64,000 bases of DNA from Culturomica massiliensis (GCF_900091655.1 NZ_LT594621.1:744001-808000); one strand, 5' to 3'; numbered from the stretch's first letter, positions 8,882 to 17,882 are shown. Notes: a model not told the origin generated them from the letters alone. Numbers and translations are program-made.

Positions 8882-9574
8882 ATGAAATTATTTTTTAAAT
8901 TTATTTTGCTTTGTTGGGGTGGAACTGTGCTTTTTTCGTGTCAAACCCAACATAATATAACAGGAAAATATACGCTTGTTCAACAAGGAAAATATCCGAA
9001 GATAAACCCTGTTACTTTGTATATAACTTTGAATAATGATAGTTCATTTGGCTATCATTATAGGGGTGGTTTTCACGGTGAGATTTCTTCGGGGATTTGG
9101 TCTGTTAGTCAAAAAAGAAACAATATAGTTTTGAGTAGTTATATTAAAAATATGCAAGATATTCCTATGATTATAACTGAAACAGAAAATGATAAGTGCG
9201 CATCTTCTATATTTGTATTCAATAATCCTTTGAAGTCAGACACATTAACAAATTGGATTTTGAATATCAATGGAATAGATTACTCAATGAATAAAGATAC
9301 TCTTTTATTTGTTGAAAAGTTTGTTGTAGATAGTTTTTATATACGCGGTTTTCAATCTGTAAAAGATAACGCTTGGATGGTCCCTATTCCACTACAAGAT
9401 ACAATACAAAGTGAAACGTATTATGTGAAATACACAAATAGCAACGTGTATCGTATTGCTTTTCAGACATTTGTTAATGATGATATTTTTCATTACAAAC
9501 CGATACAAGACCGTTTTCCGTTAAAAAATAATACAATTTTGTTTAATGGAATAAAATTAAGAAAGAAAAAATAA
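8882..9574 (+). CDS. Putative immunity lipoprotein, family B (U3)
   Basis: 230 residues with a lipoprotein signal peptide ending LFSC. The mature part starts with ITGKYTLVQQG and has SFGYHYRGGFHGEISSG, a lipocalin-like or beta-rich look that I cannot assign. It starts one base after the HETTH toxin stop. A near-identical copy follows the same toxin at 16066-16758, so the pairing is conserved. It is a likely periplasmic or outer-membrane immunity protein. The DNA is very AT-rich compared with the RHS core. Confidence 0.7.
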   Translation: MKLFFKFILLCWGGTVLFSCQTQHNITGKYTLVQQGKYPKINPVTLYITLNNDSSFGYHYRGGFHGEISSGIWSVSQKRNNIVLSSYIKNMQDIPMIITETENDKCASSIFVFNNPLKSDTLTNWILNINGIDYSMNKDTLLFVEKFVVDSFYIRGFQSVKDNAWMVPIPLQDTIQSETYYVKYTNSNVYRIAFQTFVNDDIFHYKPIQDRFPLKNNTILFNGIKLRKKK

Positions 9575-9591
9575 AATAAACAGTCCCGCGA

Positions 9592-9643
9592 AATGAACTG
9601 CGCCTCAAAAGTTAGACATGAAACTTTTGGAGTGCAGTTCATT
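9592..9643. repeat. 52-bp palindromic element, orientation 1 (IS-end-like)
   Basis: Inverted repeat AATGAACTGC/GCAGTTCATT encloses a 32-bp centre that is itself an imperfect hairpin (CTCAAAAGTT and AACTTTTGGAG). A T-run follows, so it may act as the terminator of U3. Its ends resemble terminal inverted repeats of IS3-type elements (TGAACTGC..CCAAAAGTT), placed back to back. The copy at 16776 has the 32-bp centre inverted while the flanks are in the same orientation. Confidence 0.7.
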
Positions 9644-9732
9644 TTTTTATTGTTAGACAGCCTCTTTTTTATCTACATATTTTTCCTATCCTTTTCAAAT
9701 AAATTTGAATTGTTGAATACAATATTTTAAAT

Positions 9733-10284
9733 TTGTTACATAATGCCAGGGAAGGTAGTACGATTATGGCCGGTTATGAATACGGTTACGGAGGGGGTAA
9801 GTTAAAGGTATCGGGCAGTGACGGCAGCGGTTATGCTTATGTGGGAAACCTGGTTTACCGGGTTACGGGTAGTTCTTTTGTTTTTGAAAGCGGTCTTTTC
9901 GGTGAGGGAGTGGTGAGCGGCAGCAGTATCTGTTATCATCTGAAAGATCATCTGGGCAGTATCCGCGCAATTGTCGACGGCAGCGGCCGTTTACTGGAAG
10001 AGAACGATTATTATGCCTTCGGTCACCGGCATCCCCGCAGCGAACACGCCCAGTCTTCGGCAAACCGTTTTAAATACAACGGCAAGGAATTACAGACGGT
10101 CGGTGGCCTGGGTTATCTGGACTACGGCGCCCGCCTGTACGACCAGTCCTTAGGGCGGTGGTTTACGACGGACCCCTTGTCTGAAAAGTATTACGGTTTG
10201 AGTCCGTATGTATATTGTGGGAATAATCCGTTAAATATGATTGATCCGGATGGTAGAATTAAAAAAGCAACTTCTAATTGGTAG
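9733..10284 (+). CDS. RHS core C-terminus with toxin lost (U4)
   Basis: 183 residues of conserved RHS-associated core, intact from LLHNAREGSTIMAGYEYG through KDHLGSIRAIVDG and LGYLDYGARLYD to MIDPDG. Only nine residues (RIKKATSNW) follow the junction before the stop, so the toxin domain has been deleted almost entirely. RHS homology starts near 9695 and carries the G-insertion allele, so the frame begins at a TTG. The downstream membrane protein gene is intact, making this an RHS stub with an orphan immunity gene. Confidence 0.75.
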   Translation: MLHNAREGSTIMAGYEYGYGGGKLKVSGSDGSGYAYVGNLVYRVTGSSFVFESGLFGEGVVSGSSICYHLKDHLGSIRAIVDGSGRLLEENDYYAFGHRHPRSEHAQSSANRFKYNGKELQTVGGLGYLDYGARLYDQSLGRWFTTDPLSEKYYGLSPYVYCGNNPLNMIDPDGRIKKATSNW

Positions 10285-10291
10285 GTAGGTT

Positions 10292-10582
10292 ATGGAGAAT
10301 CTTAAAATAAATAAAGTCTTTGGAATTATAGCAACAGGAATAAGTACATTATTATTGTTCAAGTCCTTTTATTTGCTTTACTGCTATAAATTTACAAATT
10401 TATTGTTCCTTTTTATGTATCCCAATTGGATATTGTTGATAAATGCTGTGTTTGGAACTATTGGGATTTACATATCAATACTTCTATGCAAAGAGAGAAT
10501 TAGATTTAGATTATTTCTGATTTTGATATTATTGATATGGCTTCTTGCTTTTGGAAGTTATGTTTTTCCGATAATATTTTAA
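10292..10582 (+). CDS. Small membrane protein, orphan immunity candidate (U4)
   Basis: 96 residues with three predicted membrane segments (about 9-30, 43-65 and 74-94). It starts seven bases after the RHS stub that has lost its toxin and is followed by a GCCCCGC hairpin terminator. I do not recognise the family. Multi-pass immunity proteins are known for pore-forming or membrane-active tips, so by position this is likely an immunity protein whose toxin has gone. Confidence 0.55.
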   Translation: MENLKINKVFGIIATGISTLLLFKSFYLLYCYKFTNLLFLFMYPNWILLINAVFGTIGIYISILLCKERIRFRLFLILILLIWLLAFGSYVFPIIF

Positions 10583-10588
10583 TCAGTT

Positions 10589-10618
10589 AAAGCCCCGCAC
10601 TTGCGGGGTTTTTCTTTT
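10589..10618 (+). terminator. Intrinsic terminator after U4
   Basis: CCCCGC-ACTT-GCGGGG stem followed by TTTTTCTTTTTTT, just after the small membrane protein gene. Confidence 0.8.
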
Positions 10619-10651
10619 TTTGGGGCTTTTTTCTTTGTGTGGTCGAATCAT

Positions 10652-10728
10652 GGAAAATTCACTCTCAGCTGCTCCCCCCTAAATTCACTTTAAAGTGAAT
10701 TTAAGGAGCTGGTTTGAGTGGATTTTCT
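10652..10728. repeat. Imperfect 77-bp inverted repeat with perfect 24-bp core palindrome
   Basis: The centre TAAATTCACTTT/AAAGTGAATTTA (10679-10702) is a perfect palindrome. The outer arms GAAAATTCACTC..GCTGCTCC and GGAGCTGG..GAGTGGATTTTC also pair imperfectly. It lies between the U4 terminator and the U5 HU fragment. It could be a MITE-like remnant or a protein-binding site; no gene is inside. Confidence 0.6.
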
Positions 10729-10753
10729 AATCAGGACATAAAACATCAAAATT

Positions 10754-10915
10754 ATGGCAATACTGATTAAAACGGTAGGATGCTCACGACCTGATGTGGC
10801 AGGTGGCGGTGTAAAGAAATTTTATGCAAGCCCTGTGCATGATAGAGAAATAAGCCTCGATAACCTGACCAAAGCTATCGAAAAGACAAGTACCGTATGC
10901 TTCCCGGTGTGGTGA
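10754..10915 (+). pseudogene. HU-related gene fragment fused to RHS (U5)
   Basis: 53 codons, MAILIKTVGCSRPDV, through KKFYASPVHDREISLDNLT to TSTV, then RHS DNA in a different frame and TGA at 10913. It has the same breakpoint as 6815 and 13736 and differs from them by a few bases. The upstream ATCAGGACATAAAACAT is shared with the other two copies, so the transferred block includes about 30 bp of the HU gene leader. Confidence 0.7.
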
Positions 10916-12009
10916 CGGAAAAGATCGGTTATAATGCCGCTGGACTTCCTGTGAGCCGTGACCAGGGAGACCGGCATTTTATGCTGAGTTATGATAACCA
11001 TAACCGTCTGTTACAAGAGTCGTACCGTTACGGCAGCGGAAGCAGTATTGTACTGGCGGAGCGTTGTTACGACAGTTATCCCCCGGTGAATGGATTGGGG
11101 TTTGTGGCTGCTACAGGCTATGCTTCGGCTTATGACAGTCGTGTGGTGGGTTTACAGACGTATGAGAAAGAGCGGATACTGGCCGGTAACAGAGTCTCGG
11201 AACCGGGGCTTTCGGGACGTTATATCGAGCGTTGTTTTTATTACGATAGTAAAGGACGTTTGATACAGCGTGTTGAGCAAAACCATTTGGGCGGAGTGAG
11301 CCGTTATCATTATGCCTATGATTTTGTGGGTAATGTAACCTCGGAATGTGAAACTCATACCGTCGGAGGTGTTACCACAAATTTGGAGAAAGTCAATAAC
11401 TATGACCATGTAAGTCGTTTGCTTTGTTGTAAGGTATACCTGAATGGTGTATATAAAGGCAAGGTGGATTATGAATACGACGCATTGGGTCGATTGTCTG
11501 TCCGCCGTTACGGGGAGAATGCGGTGACGGAAACCCTGTCGTACGATATACGCGGGCGTTTGACGGAACAGGGTTCTTCTTTTTTCCGTTTGGGATTGCG
11601 GTATGAGAATGCACAGAAAGGGCCGGGACTTTATGGGGGAGATATTTCGGAATGGAGTTGCCGTTACGGTAGCAAAGCGGAACAGTTGTATACGTTTTCT
11701 TATGACGGAGCCGGCCGATTTACCGGAGGTAACCATTACGAAAACGGTGTTTTGGTAAATAAATATGTGGAGCAGGGGATCGGTTATGATAAAAACGGCA
11801 ATATATTATCATTGAAGCGTTACAGCAACGGTGTTCTGGTAGACAATCTGGTCTATAGCTACAACGGTAACAGCTTGTCCGGTCTGACGGAATCGGCCGT
11901 GGTCGCTTCGGGCGATATTTACGAGCGTAAGAATGTATCCGGCGGCAGCTATGACTACGACATTTATGGTAACCTGTCAAAAGACAGTCGAAAAAATTTG
12001 AATTGTTGA
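10897..12009 (+). pseudogene. RHS core fragment (U5)
   Basis: 370 codons of RHS core from MLPGVVTEKIGYNAAG to RKNLNC, without the internal deletions seen in U3 and U6 and almost identical to 172-1278 of U0. It lacks a native N-terminus because it begins at the HU junction, and it ends at the shared G-insertion frameshift (TGA 12007-12009). It looks like a long donor block available for recombination with U0 and is unlikely to be a standalone gene. Confidence 0.8.
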
Positions 12010-12025
12010 ATACAATCTTTTAAAT

Positions 12026-13159
12026 TTGTTACACAATGTCAGGAAAGGTAGTACGACTATAGCTGGTTATAAATACGGTTACCGAGGGGGTAAGTTAAAG
12101 GTATGGAGTAGTGACTGCAACGGTTATGCTTATGTGGGAAACCTGGTTTACCGGGTTACGGGTAGTTCTTTTGTTTTTGAAAGCGGTCTTTTCGGTGAGG
12201 GAGTGGTGAGCGGCAGCAGTATCTGTTATCATCTGAAAGATCATCTGGGCAGTATCCGCGCAATTGTCGACGGCAGCGGCCGTTTACTGGAAGAGAACGA
12301 TTATTATGCCTTCGGTCATCGGCATCCCCGCAGCGAACAGGCACAGTCTTCCGCAAACCGTTTTAAATACAACGGCAAGGAATTACAGACGGTCGGCGGC
12401 CTGGGTTATCTGGACTACGGCGCCCGCATGTACGACCAATCCTTAGGGCGGTGGTTTACGACGGACCCCTTGTCTGAAAAGTATTACGGTTTGAGTCCGT
12501 ATGTGTATTGTGGGAATAATCCGTTGAGGTATGTTGATCCGGATGGGCGAGACGTTTGGGAGGTTAACAATGAAGGACGGATAATAAACCGCATAAAAGA
12601 CAAAACGCAAGACGCTTTTTATATGGTTGTTAAAGATGCAGATGGCAATTATCAACGCACATTTACAACTGATGCTGAAGGCAATAAAAATTATAATAGC
12701 ATTAATTTTGAATATGGAACTGTGGAATCTCAAAGGTCTATATCTTTTTCTCCTGATGGAAAAACAACAGATACTTACGATGTATATAGAATAAGAGGAG
12801 ATGGCAATGGAACAAAACTGTTTGAATTTATGTCTAATAATGTATCTGGAAGTGGAACAGGTGTAGAAATTAGCCAAGCGATGACTGGAGTTGCAGAAGA
12901 TAAAGGATTGAACTTTATTACAACAGGGCATATGAAGGCAACAGAACCAGGCATGACTTATTTACTTCGCGGACAACTGTTACATGGATATACAATTAGA
13001 GAATTAAACCATAGCCACCCATATACTCCAAAGCCAAGTAAAAGCGACAATGGATTTGCTTCACAAATTACTAATATTATGAAGCAACGAAATGTTCCTG
13101 CTCCTACTTTTAATCTCTATTATGTTCCTGGCAAACAAAAAATACCATTTGGTAAATAA
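12026..13159 (+). CDS. RHS core C-terminus plus JAB/JAMM-like toxin domain (U5)
   Basis: 377 residues, +1-frame continuation of the U5 core. Residues 1-174 are the RHS-associated core up to YVDPDG. The tip (175-377) ends with ELNHSHPYTPKPSKSD at about 326-341, an ExxHSHP..PSxxD arrangement. That matches the JAMM zinc-isopeptidase motif used in JAB-like toxin 1 (Toxin-JAB1) domains of RHS proteins, recalled and not searched. The domain runs to a natural end and the next gene encodes an exported partner. It is the only copy in the window and one of the most complete tips, apart from the shared frameshift upstream. Confidence 0.75.
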   Translation: MLHNVRKGSTTIAGYKYGYRGGKLKVWSSDCNGYAYVGNLVYRVTGSSFVFESGLFGEGVVSGSSICYHLKDHLGSIRAIVDGSGRLLEENDYYAFGHRHPRSEQAQSSANRFKYNGKELQTVGGLGYLDYGARMYDQSLGRWFTTDPLSEKYYGLSPYVYCGNNPLRYVDPDGRDVWEVNNEGRIINRIKDKTQDAFYMVVKDADGNYQRTFTTDAEGNKNYNSINFEYGTVESQRSISFSPDGKTTDTYDVYRIRGDGNGTKLFEFMSNNVSGSGTGVEISQAMTGVAEDKGLNFITTGHMKATEPGMTYLLRGQLLHGYTIRELNHSHPYTPKPSKSDNGFASQITNIMKQRNVPAPTFNLYYVPGKQKIPFGK

Positions 13160-13169
13160 TATCAGATCT

Positions 13170-13667
13170 ATGAAAATGAGTTTTTTAATAATATTATCAG
13201 TTTTATTTATGTTTTCAACAAAAGGCCAGCAACTTGGCAAAGAAACGTGGACAGAAATTACTCACGAAGTTAAACAGCTTGTATTATCAAACGAAAAGGT
13301 TCAATACGAATTAGAAAGTTTGTTATTTAACATAAATCAGGATACAGTTTTAAATATTTTTAGGGAATATAAATATTTTCATTTGAACGTAAAAAATGAT
13401 ACTGCTTGTCAAAAGCTTGAATTTTGGTTAAGCAATTATCCTTATAAATCTGAAGGTCTTATTGGCTTTTTTATTTTGAAAGGATATTTTGTTTTTGTCC
13501 ACGATGAATTACCCGATTTTCTTGAATCAACAGAACACAAGAAAAAATTTTCTTACATCGAACACAAATTAGGCGATCTTGTTATGATGGAAGATGATAC
13601 TGGTTGTTGGGTTATTGAATATAAGAATCGTCAATTTAGATTATTGCATTATCCTGCTAAACAATAA
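13170..13667 (+). CDS. Putative exported immunity protein (U5)
   Basis: 165 residues from ATG 13170; the frame is open further upstream, but that overlaps the toxin end and the 13170 start gives a proper signal peptide (MKMSFLIILSVLFMFS, then TKGQQ). The mature domain is small and acidic, without a motif I know. It lies 10 bases after the JAB-like toxin. It is therefore a likely periplasmic immunity protein for it. No copy is seen elsewhere in the window. Confidence 0.6.
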   Translation: MKMSFLIILSVLFMFSTKGQQLGKETWTEITHEVKQLVLSNEKVQYELESLLFNINQDTVLNIFREYKYFHLNVKNDTACQKLEFWLSNYPYKSEGLIGFFILKGYFVFVHDELPDFLESTEHKKKFSYIEHKLGDLVMMEDDTGCWVIEYKNRQFRLLHYPAKQ

Positions 13668-13735
13668 AAACGCAAAACAGAATTAGCAATTAACCAGAGT
13701 ATAAACCGTCCATCAGGACATAAAACATCAAAATT

Positions 13736-13880
13736 ATGGCAATACTGATAAAACAGTAGAATGCTCACGACCTGATGTGGCAGGTGGCGGTGTAAAGAAA
13801 TTTTATGCAAGCCCTGTGCATGATAGAGAAATAAGCCTTGATAACCTGACCAAAGCTATCGAAAAGACAAGTACCGTATG
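13736..13880 (+). pseudogene. HU-related gene fragment, frameshifted (U6)
   Basis: Same block as 6815 and 10754, but one T is missing after ATACTGAT, so the frame reads MAILIKQ and stops at once. The remaining sequence through ..AGTACCGTATGC matches the other copies to the RHS junction. The leader ACCAGAGTATAAACCGTCCATCAGG is shared with U3. Confidence 0.7.
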
Positions 13881-14906
13881 CTTCCCGGTGTGGTGACGGA
13901 AAAGATCGGTTACAATGCCGCCGGACTTCCTGTCAGCCGTGACCAGGGAGACCGGCATTTTATGTTGAGTTATGATAACCATAACCGCTTGCTACAGGAG
14001 TCGTACCATTACGGCAGCGGAAGCAGTATTGTACTGGCGGAGCGTTGTTACGACAGTTATCCCCCCGTGAATGGATTGGGGTTTGTGGTTGCTACAGGCT
14101 ATGCTTCGGCTTATGACAGTCGTGTGGTGGGTTTACAGACGTATGAGAAAGAGCGGATACTGGCCGGTAACAGAGTCTCGGAACCGGGGCTTTCGGGACG
14201 TTATGTCAAGCGTTGTTTTTATTACGATAGTAAAGGACGTTTGATACAGCGTGTTGAGCAAAACCATTTGGGCGGAGTGAGCCGTTATCATTATGCCTAT
14301 GATTTTGTGGGTAATGTAACCTCGGAATGTGAAACTCATACCGTCGGAGGTGTTACCACAAGTTTGGAGAAGGTCAATAACTATGACCATGTAAGTCGTT
14401 TGCTTTGTTGTAAGGTATACCTGAATGGTGTATATAAAGGCAAGGTGGATTATGAATACGACGCATTGGGTCGATTGTCTGTCCGCCGTTACGGGGAGAA
14501 TGCGGCGACGGAACCCCTGTCGTACGATATACGCGGGCGTTTGACGGAACAGGGTTCTTCTTTTTTCCGTTTGGGATTGCGGTATGAGAATGCACAGAAA
14601 GGGCCGGGACTTTATGGGGGAGATATTTCGGAATGGAGTTGCCGTTACGGTAGCAAAGCGGAACAGTTGTATACGTTTTCTTATGACGGAGCCGGCCGAT
14701 TTACCGGAGGTAACCATTACGAAAACGGTGTTTTGGTAGACAATCTGGCCTATAGCTACAACGGTAACAGCTTGTCCGGTCTGACGGAATCGGCCGTGGT
14801 CGCTTCGGGCGATATTTACGAGCGTAAGAATATATCCGGCGGCAGCTATGACTACGACATTTATGGTAACCTGTCAAAAGACAGTCGAAAAAATTTGAAT
14901 TGTTGA
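13878..14906 (+). pseudogene. RHS core fragment with internal 84-bp deletion (U6)
   Basis: 342 codons of RHS core, MLPGVVTEK to RKNLNC. Compared with U5 it lacks 28 codons: ENGVLV joins directly to DNLAYSYNG. The ends of the missing segment are the repeated AACGGTGTT(T/C)TGGTA, so this is another in-frame loss between direct repeats. It ends at the same G-insertion stop as U0, U3 and U5. Confidence 0.8.
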
Positions 14907-14922
14907 ATACAATCTTTTAAAT

Positions 14923-15096
14923 TTGTTACACAATGTCAGGAAAGGTAGTACGACTATAGCTGGTTATAAATACGGTTACCGAGGGGGTAAGTTAAAGGTA
15001 TGGAGTAGTGACTGCAACGGTTATGCTTATGTGGGGAAGTCTGGTTTACGGGTAGTTCTTTTGTTTTTGAAAGCGGTCTTTTCGGTGAGGGAGTGG
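14923..15096 (+). pseudogene. RHS core fragment with second frameshift (U6)
   Basis: 57 codons continuing the core (LLHNVRKGSTTIAGYKYG to YVGKSGLRVVLLFLK), ending at TGA 15094-15096. The GKSGLRVV break is the same indel seen in U1 at 3275. The core resumes in another frame at 15093. Confidence 0.7.
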
Positions 15097-16064
15097 TGAG
15101 CGGCAGCGGTATCTGTTATCCTCTGAAAGATCATTTGGGCAGTATCCGTGCGATTATAGACGGCAACGGCCGTTTACTGGAAGAGAACGATTATTATGCC
15201 TTCGGTCACCGGTATCCCCGCAGCGAACAGGCACAGTCTTCCGCAAACCGTTTTAAATACAACGGCAAGGAATTACAGACGGTCGGCGGCCTGGGTTATC
15301 TGGACTACGGCGCCCGCATGTACGACCAGTCCTTAGGCCGGTGGTTTACGACGGACCCCTTGTCTGAAAAGTATTACGGTTTGAGTCCGTATGTATATTG
15401 TGGGAATAATCCGTTGAGGTATGTTGATCCGGATGGGAAAGAGTGGAAAGAAAAGAAAGATGAGGAAATTGCCAAACAGTTACAGCAACAAATTGCCAGC
15501 CGTGATAAATCTTTGGCAAAGCAAGAAACAAGCATAAATGCTAAAATTGAGAAAATAGAAAATAACACAAAGTTAAGTGTTGAAAAGAAAACTCAACGAA
15601 TAGCAAAACAGCAAGGCAAGTTAGAAAATATACAATTCCAAAGAACGCTTTTATCCAATTTAGACAATGGCATAACACAGTTAGGTAATTCCAAAACTTC
15701 CTATACGTTTAATACCGTGGAAGCGGGAACTACTGCTACTTTATCATCTATGAGTGATGGAACTATCATTATAAATAATTACGGAATGACAGGAAACAGA
15801 GCGCATGAAACAACTCATGCTATTCAACACGATAACGGAAAAATAACATTTAATCCATTAGGTACGAATAATGCGCTAATGCAAAATCCAATGGGATTAG
15901 AGATACAAGCGTATGCAACAGAATACTCAATTACAAATGGTGTTGTTCCTTCTTCTGATGTAAAACACCCGCGTACGGTATTTGGTATTAACCTTCAGTG
16001 GTTATATGGATTAAAAGACCGCAACACAGGTATTTATATTTATCGACCTGAAAATTATAAATGA
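15093..16064 (+). CDS. RHS core C-terminus plus HETTH zincin toxin domain (U6)
   Basis: 323 residues from GTG. Residues 1-114 are RHS-associated core to YVDPDG, and residues 115-323 are the same toxin as U3, with HETTH at about 238-242 and LEIQAYATEY as the possible third-ligand helix. The toxin DNA is almost identical to U3. The U6 copy keeps the full core next to it, so it shows what the 199-bp deletion in U3 removed. The stop is one base before the family B lipoprotein gene. Confidence 0.75.
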   Translation: MVSGSGICYPLKDHLGSIRAIIDGNGRLLEENDYYAFGHRYPRSEQAQSSANRFKYNGKELQTVGGLGYLDYGARMYDQSLGRWFTTDPLSEKYYGLSPYVYCGNNPLRYVDPDGKEWKEKKDEEIAKQLQQQIASRDKSLAKQETSINAKIEKIENNTKLSVEKKTQRIAKQQGKLENIQFQRTLLSNLDNGITQLGNSKTSYTFNTVEAGTTATLSSMSDGTIIINNYGMTGNRAHETTHAIQHDNGKITFNPLGTNNALMQNPMGLEIQAYATEYSITNGVVPSSDVKHPRTVFGINLQWLYGLKDRNTGIYIYRPENYK

Positions 16065-16065
16065 C

Positions 16066-16758
16066 ATGAAATTATTTTTTAAATTTATTTTGCTTTGTTG
16101 GGGTGGAACTGTGCTTTTTTCGTGTCAAACCCAACATAATATAACAGGAAAATATACGCTTGTTCAACAAGGAAAATATCCGAAGATAAACCCTGTTACT
16201 TTGTATATAACTTTGAATAATGATAGTTCATTTGGCTATCATTATAGGGGTGGTTTTCACGGTGAGATTTCTTCGGGGGTTTGGTCAGTTAGTCAAAAAA
16301 GAAACAATATAGTTTTGAGTAGTTATATTAAAAATATGCAAGATATTCCTATGATTATAACTGAAACAGAAAATGATAAGTGCGCATCTTCTATATTTGT
16401 ATTCAATAATCTTTTGAAGTCAGACATATTAACAAATTGGATTTTGAATATCAATGGAATAGATTACTCAATGAATAAAGATACTCTTTTATTTGTTGAA
16501 AAGTTTGTTGTAGATAGTTTTTATATACGCGGTTTTCAATCTGTAAAAGATAACGCTTGGATGGTCCCTATTCCACTACAAGATACAATACAAAGTGAAA
16601 CGTATTATGTGAAATACACAAATAGCAACGTGTATCGTATTGCTTTTCAGACATTTGTTAATGATGATATTTTTCATTACAAACCGATACAAGACCGTTT
16701 TCCGTTAAAAAATAATACAATTTTGTTTAATGGAATAAAATTAAGAAAGAAAAAATAA
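16066..16758 (+). CDS. Putative immunity lipoprotein, family B, second copy (U6)
   Basis: 230 residues, nearly identical to 8882-9574, with lipobox LFSC. Differences include SSGVWS for SSGIWS and NNLLKSDI for NNPLKSDT. It follows the HETTH toxin by one base and precedes the second 52-bp palindrome. The conserved pairing across two units supports an immunity role against this zincin. Confidence 0.7.
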   Translation: MKLFFKFILLCWGGTVLFSCQTQHNITGKYTLVQQGKYPKINPVTLYITLNNDSSFGYHYRGGFHGEISSGVWSVSQKRNNIVLSSYIKNMQDIPMIITETENDKCASSIFVFNNLLKSDILTNWILNINGIDYSMNKDTLLFVEKFVVDSFYIRGFQSVKDNAWMVPIPLQDTIQSETYYVKYTNSNVYRIAFQTFVNDDIFHYKPIQDRFPLKNNTILFNGIKLRKKK

Positions 16759-16775
16759 AATAAACAGTCCCGCGA

Positions 16776-16827
16776 AATGAACTGCACTCCAAAAGTTTCG
16801 TGTCTAACTTTTGAGGCGCAGTTCATT
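16776..16827. repeat. 52-bp palindromic element, centre inverted relative to 9592
   Basis: Same flanks and same outer AATGAACTGC/GCAGTTCATT arms as 9592-9643, but the 32-bp centre is the reverse complement of the other copy with one base difference (GTGTCT against ATGTCT). It also sits between the family B immunity gene and the next RHS fragment and may serve as a terminator. Confidence 0.75.
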
Positions 16828-16916
16828 TTTTTATTGTTAGACAGCCTCTTTTTTATCTACATATTTTTCCTATCCTTTTCAAATAAATTTGAATTGTTGA
16901 ATACAATATTTTAAAT

Positions 16917-17222
16917 TTGTTACATAATGCCAGGGAAGGTAGTACGATTATGGCCGGTTATGAATACGGTTACGGCGGAGGTAAGTTAAAGGTATCGGGC
17001 GGGGACGGCAGCGGTTATGTTTATGTGGGAAGTCTGGTGTACCGGGTTATGGGTAGTTCTTATCTGGCTTATGAATTGCAATTCAAACACGCTTTGTGGA
17101 AACATTGTACACTTTTGTTTCGGGGAGAAATGTTGTTTAGATATTATGGTATAGTAAAAGAGGAGAACCCGGACCGTTATCGTCAGATGCGTCCTTTTAT
17201 TTTAAAATATTGGTATAAATGA
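16917..17222 (+). pseudogene. RHS core joined to a toxin A tail, most of both deleted (U7)
   Basis: 101 codons. The first 46 are RHS core (LLHNAREGSTIMAGYEYG, VYRVMGSS). They are joined directly at 17058-17066 to the last 53 codons of the family A toxin (LAYELQFKHALW to FILKYWYK). The RHS junction, DPDG and the HEYTGHG motif are missing, so no active toxin is possible. The stop still overlaps the ATG of the intact immunity gene. The deletion thus disarms the toxin and preserves immunity expression. Confidence 0.8.
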
Positions 17223-17815
17223 ACAGATTTCTTTTTTTTATAATTTTTGGAATGCTTTTTGGTTTCCACGGATGTCGTAAGCCGGAGTCTTTGGTTGATA
17301 AGATCAATATCCGTATAGATCAAGTCTATTCGAATCAATATCCGGATAAATATTATCCATTGGGAGAGAGTTTTATGGGATTTCTTTTTTTGGATATCAC
17401 CATAGAGAATCATAGTGATAGTGTTGTGCGTATATTTATGCGGGACTATCCGGAACTTCCTAGCAGGCATCCTTCCCGCTTGAACGGAGCTTATGGTATA
17501 TATCAGGGTGATACGCTTGAAATGGAAGCTCATCGTATTTTAAATATTCCTCCCCATAGTTTTGAAACGCGTCAGTTTATGTATGGAAACGATTGGCTGG
17601 AGTATCTTTATAACAGAGGTAATTACTCTACGATTCCTAATTTTATGGAAACGCTTTTTCGTAACAGTCATTTTTATTTTGTTATAAATGAACGTTATAT
17701 TCGTAAATTGGAACCTTCTCCCGATTTGAATATTGATTTTCTGGGTCGTCCAAATGAAGATGGGGAATGGATACTTATAGGTCCTCTTCGTAAAGGGATA
17801 TTGCATGATAAGTAA
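17219..17815 (+). CDS. Putative immunity lipoprotein, family A, third copy (U7)
   Basis: 198 residues, the family A lipoprotein with lipobox FGFHGC. It differs from the U0 copy by a four-codon deletion (YPELPS for YPEDPNIPS) and scattered substitutions. It is intact although its toxin has been reduced to a 53-residue tail. That makes it an orphan immunity gene. A terminator of the cassette type follows at 17836. Confidence 0.7.
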   Translation: MNRFLFFIIFGMLFGFHGCRKPESLVDKINIRIDQVYSNQYPDKYYPLGESFMGFLFLDITIENHSDSVVRIFMRDYPELPSRHPSRLNGAYGIYQGDTLEMEAHRILNIPPHSFETRQFMYGNDWLEYLYNRGNYSTIPNFMETLFRNSHFYFVINERYIRKLEPSPDLNIDFLGRPNEDGEWILIGPLRKGILHDK

Positions 17816-17835
17816 TAGGTCATTTTTAATCTATT

Positions 17836-17863
17836 CCCGGCAAAATTTCTGCTGGGATTTTTT
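17836..17863 (+). terminator. Recurrent cassette terminator after U7
   Basis: CCCGGCAAAATTTCTGCTGGG plus T-run, a degenerate copy of the hairpin at 3072 with two changes that weaken the stem. Confidence 0.7.
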
Positions 17864-17882
17864 AATCTATATATTTTTTGGG

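Noticed and set aside
9592..9643. Complete insertion sequence
   Set aside because: Only end-like palindromes of about 50 bp are present; no transposase frame lies inside or next to them.
11152..11736. 194-codon minus-strand frame opposite the RHS core (also at 14133)
   Set aside because: It recurs only because the RHS core is repeated; breaks with each indel in the core and has no start signal.
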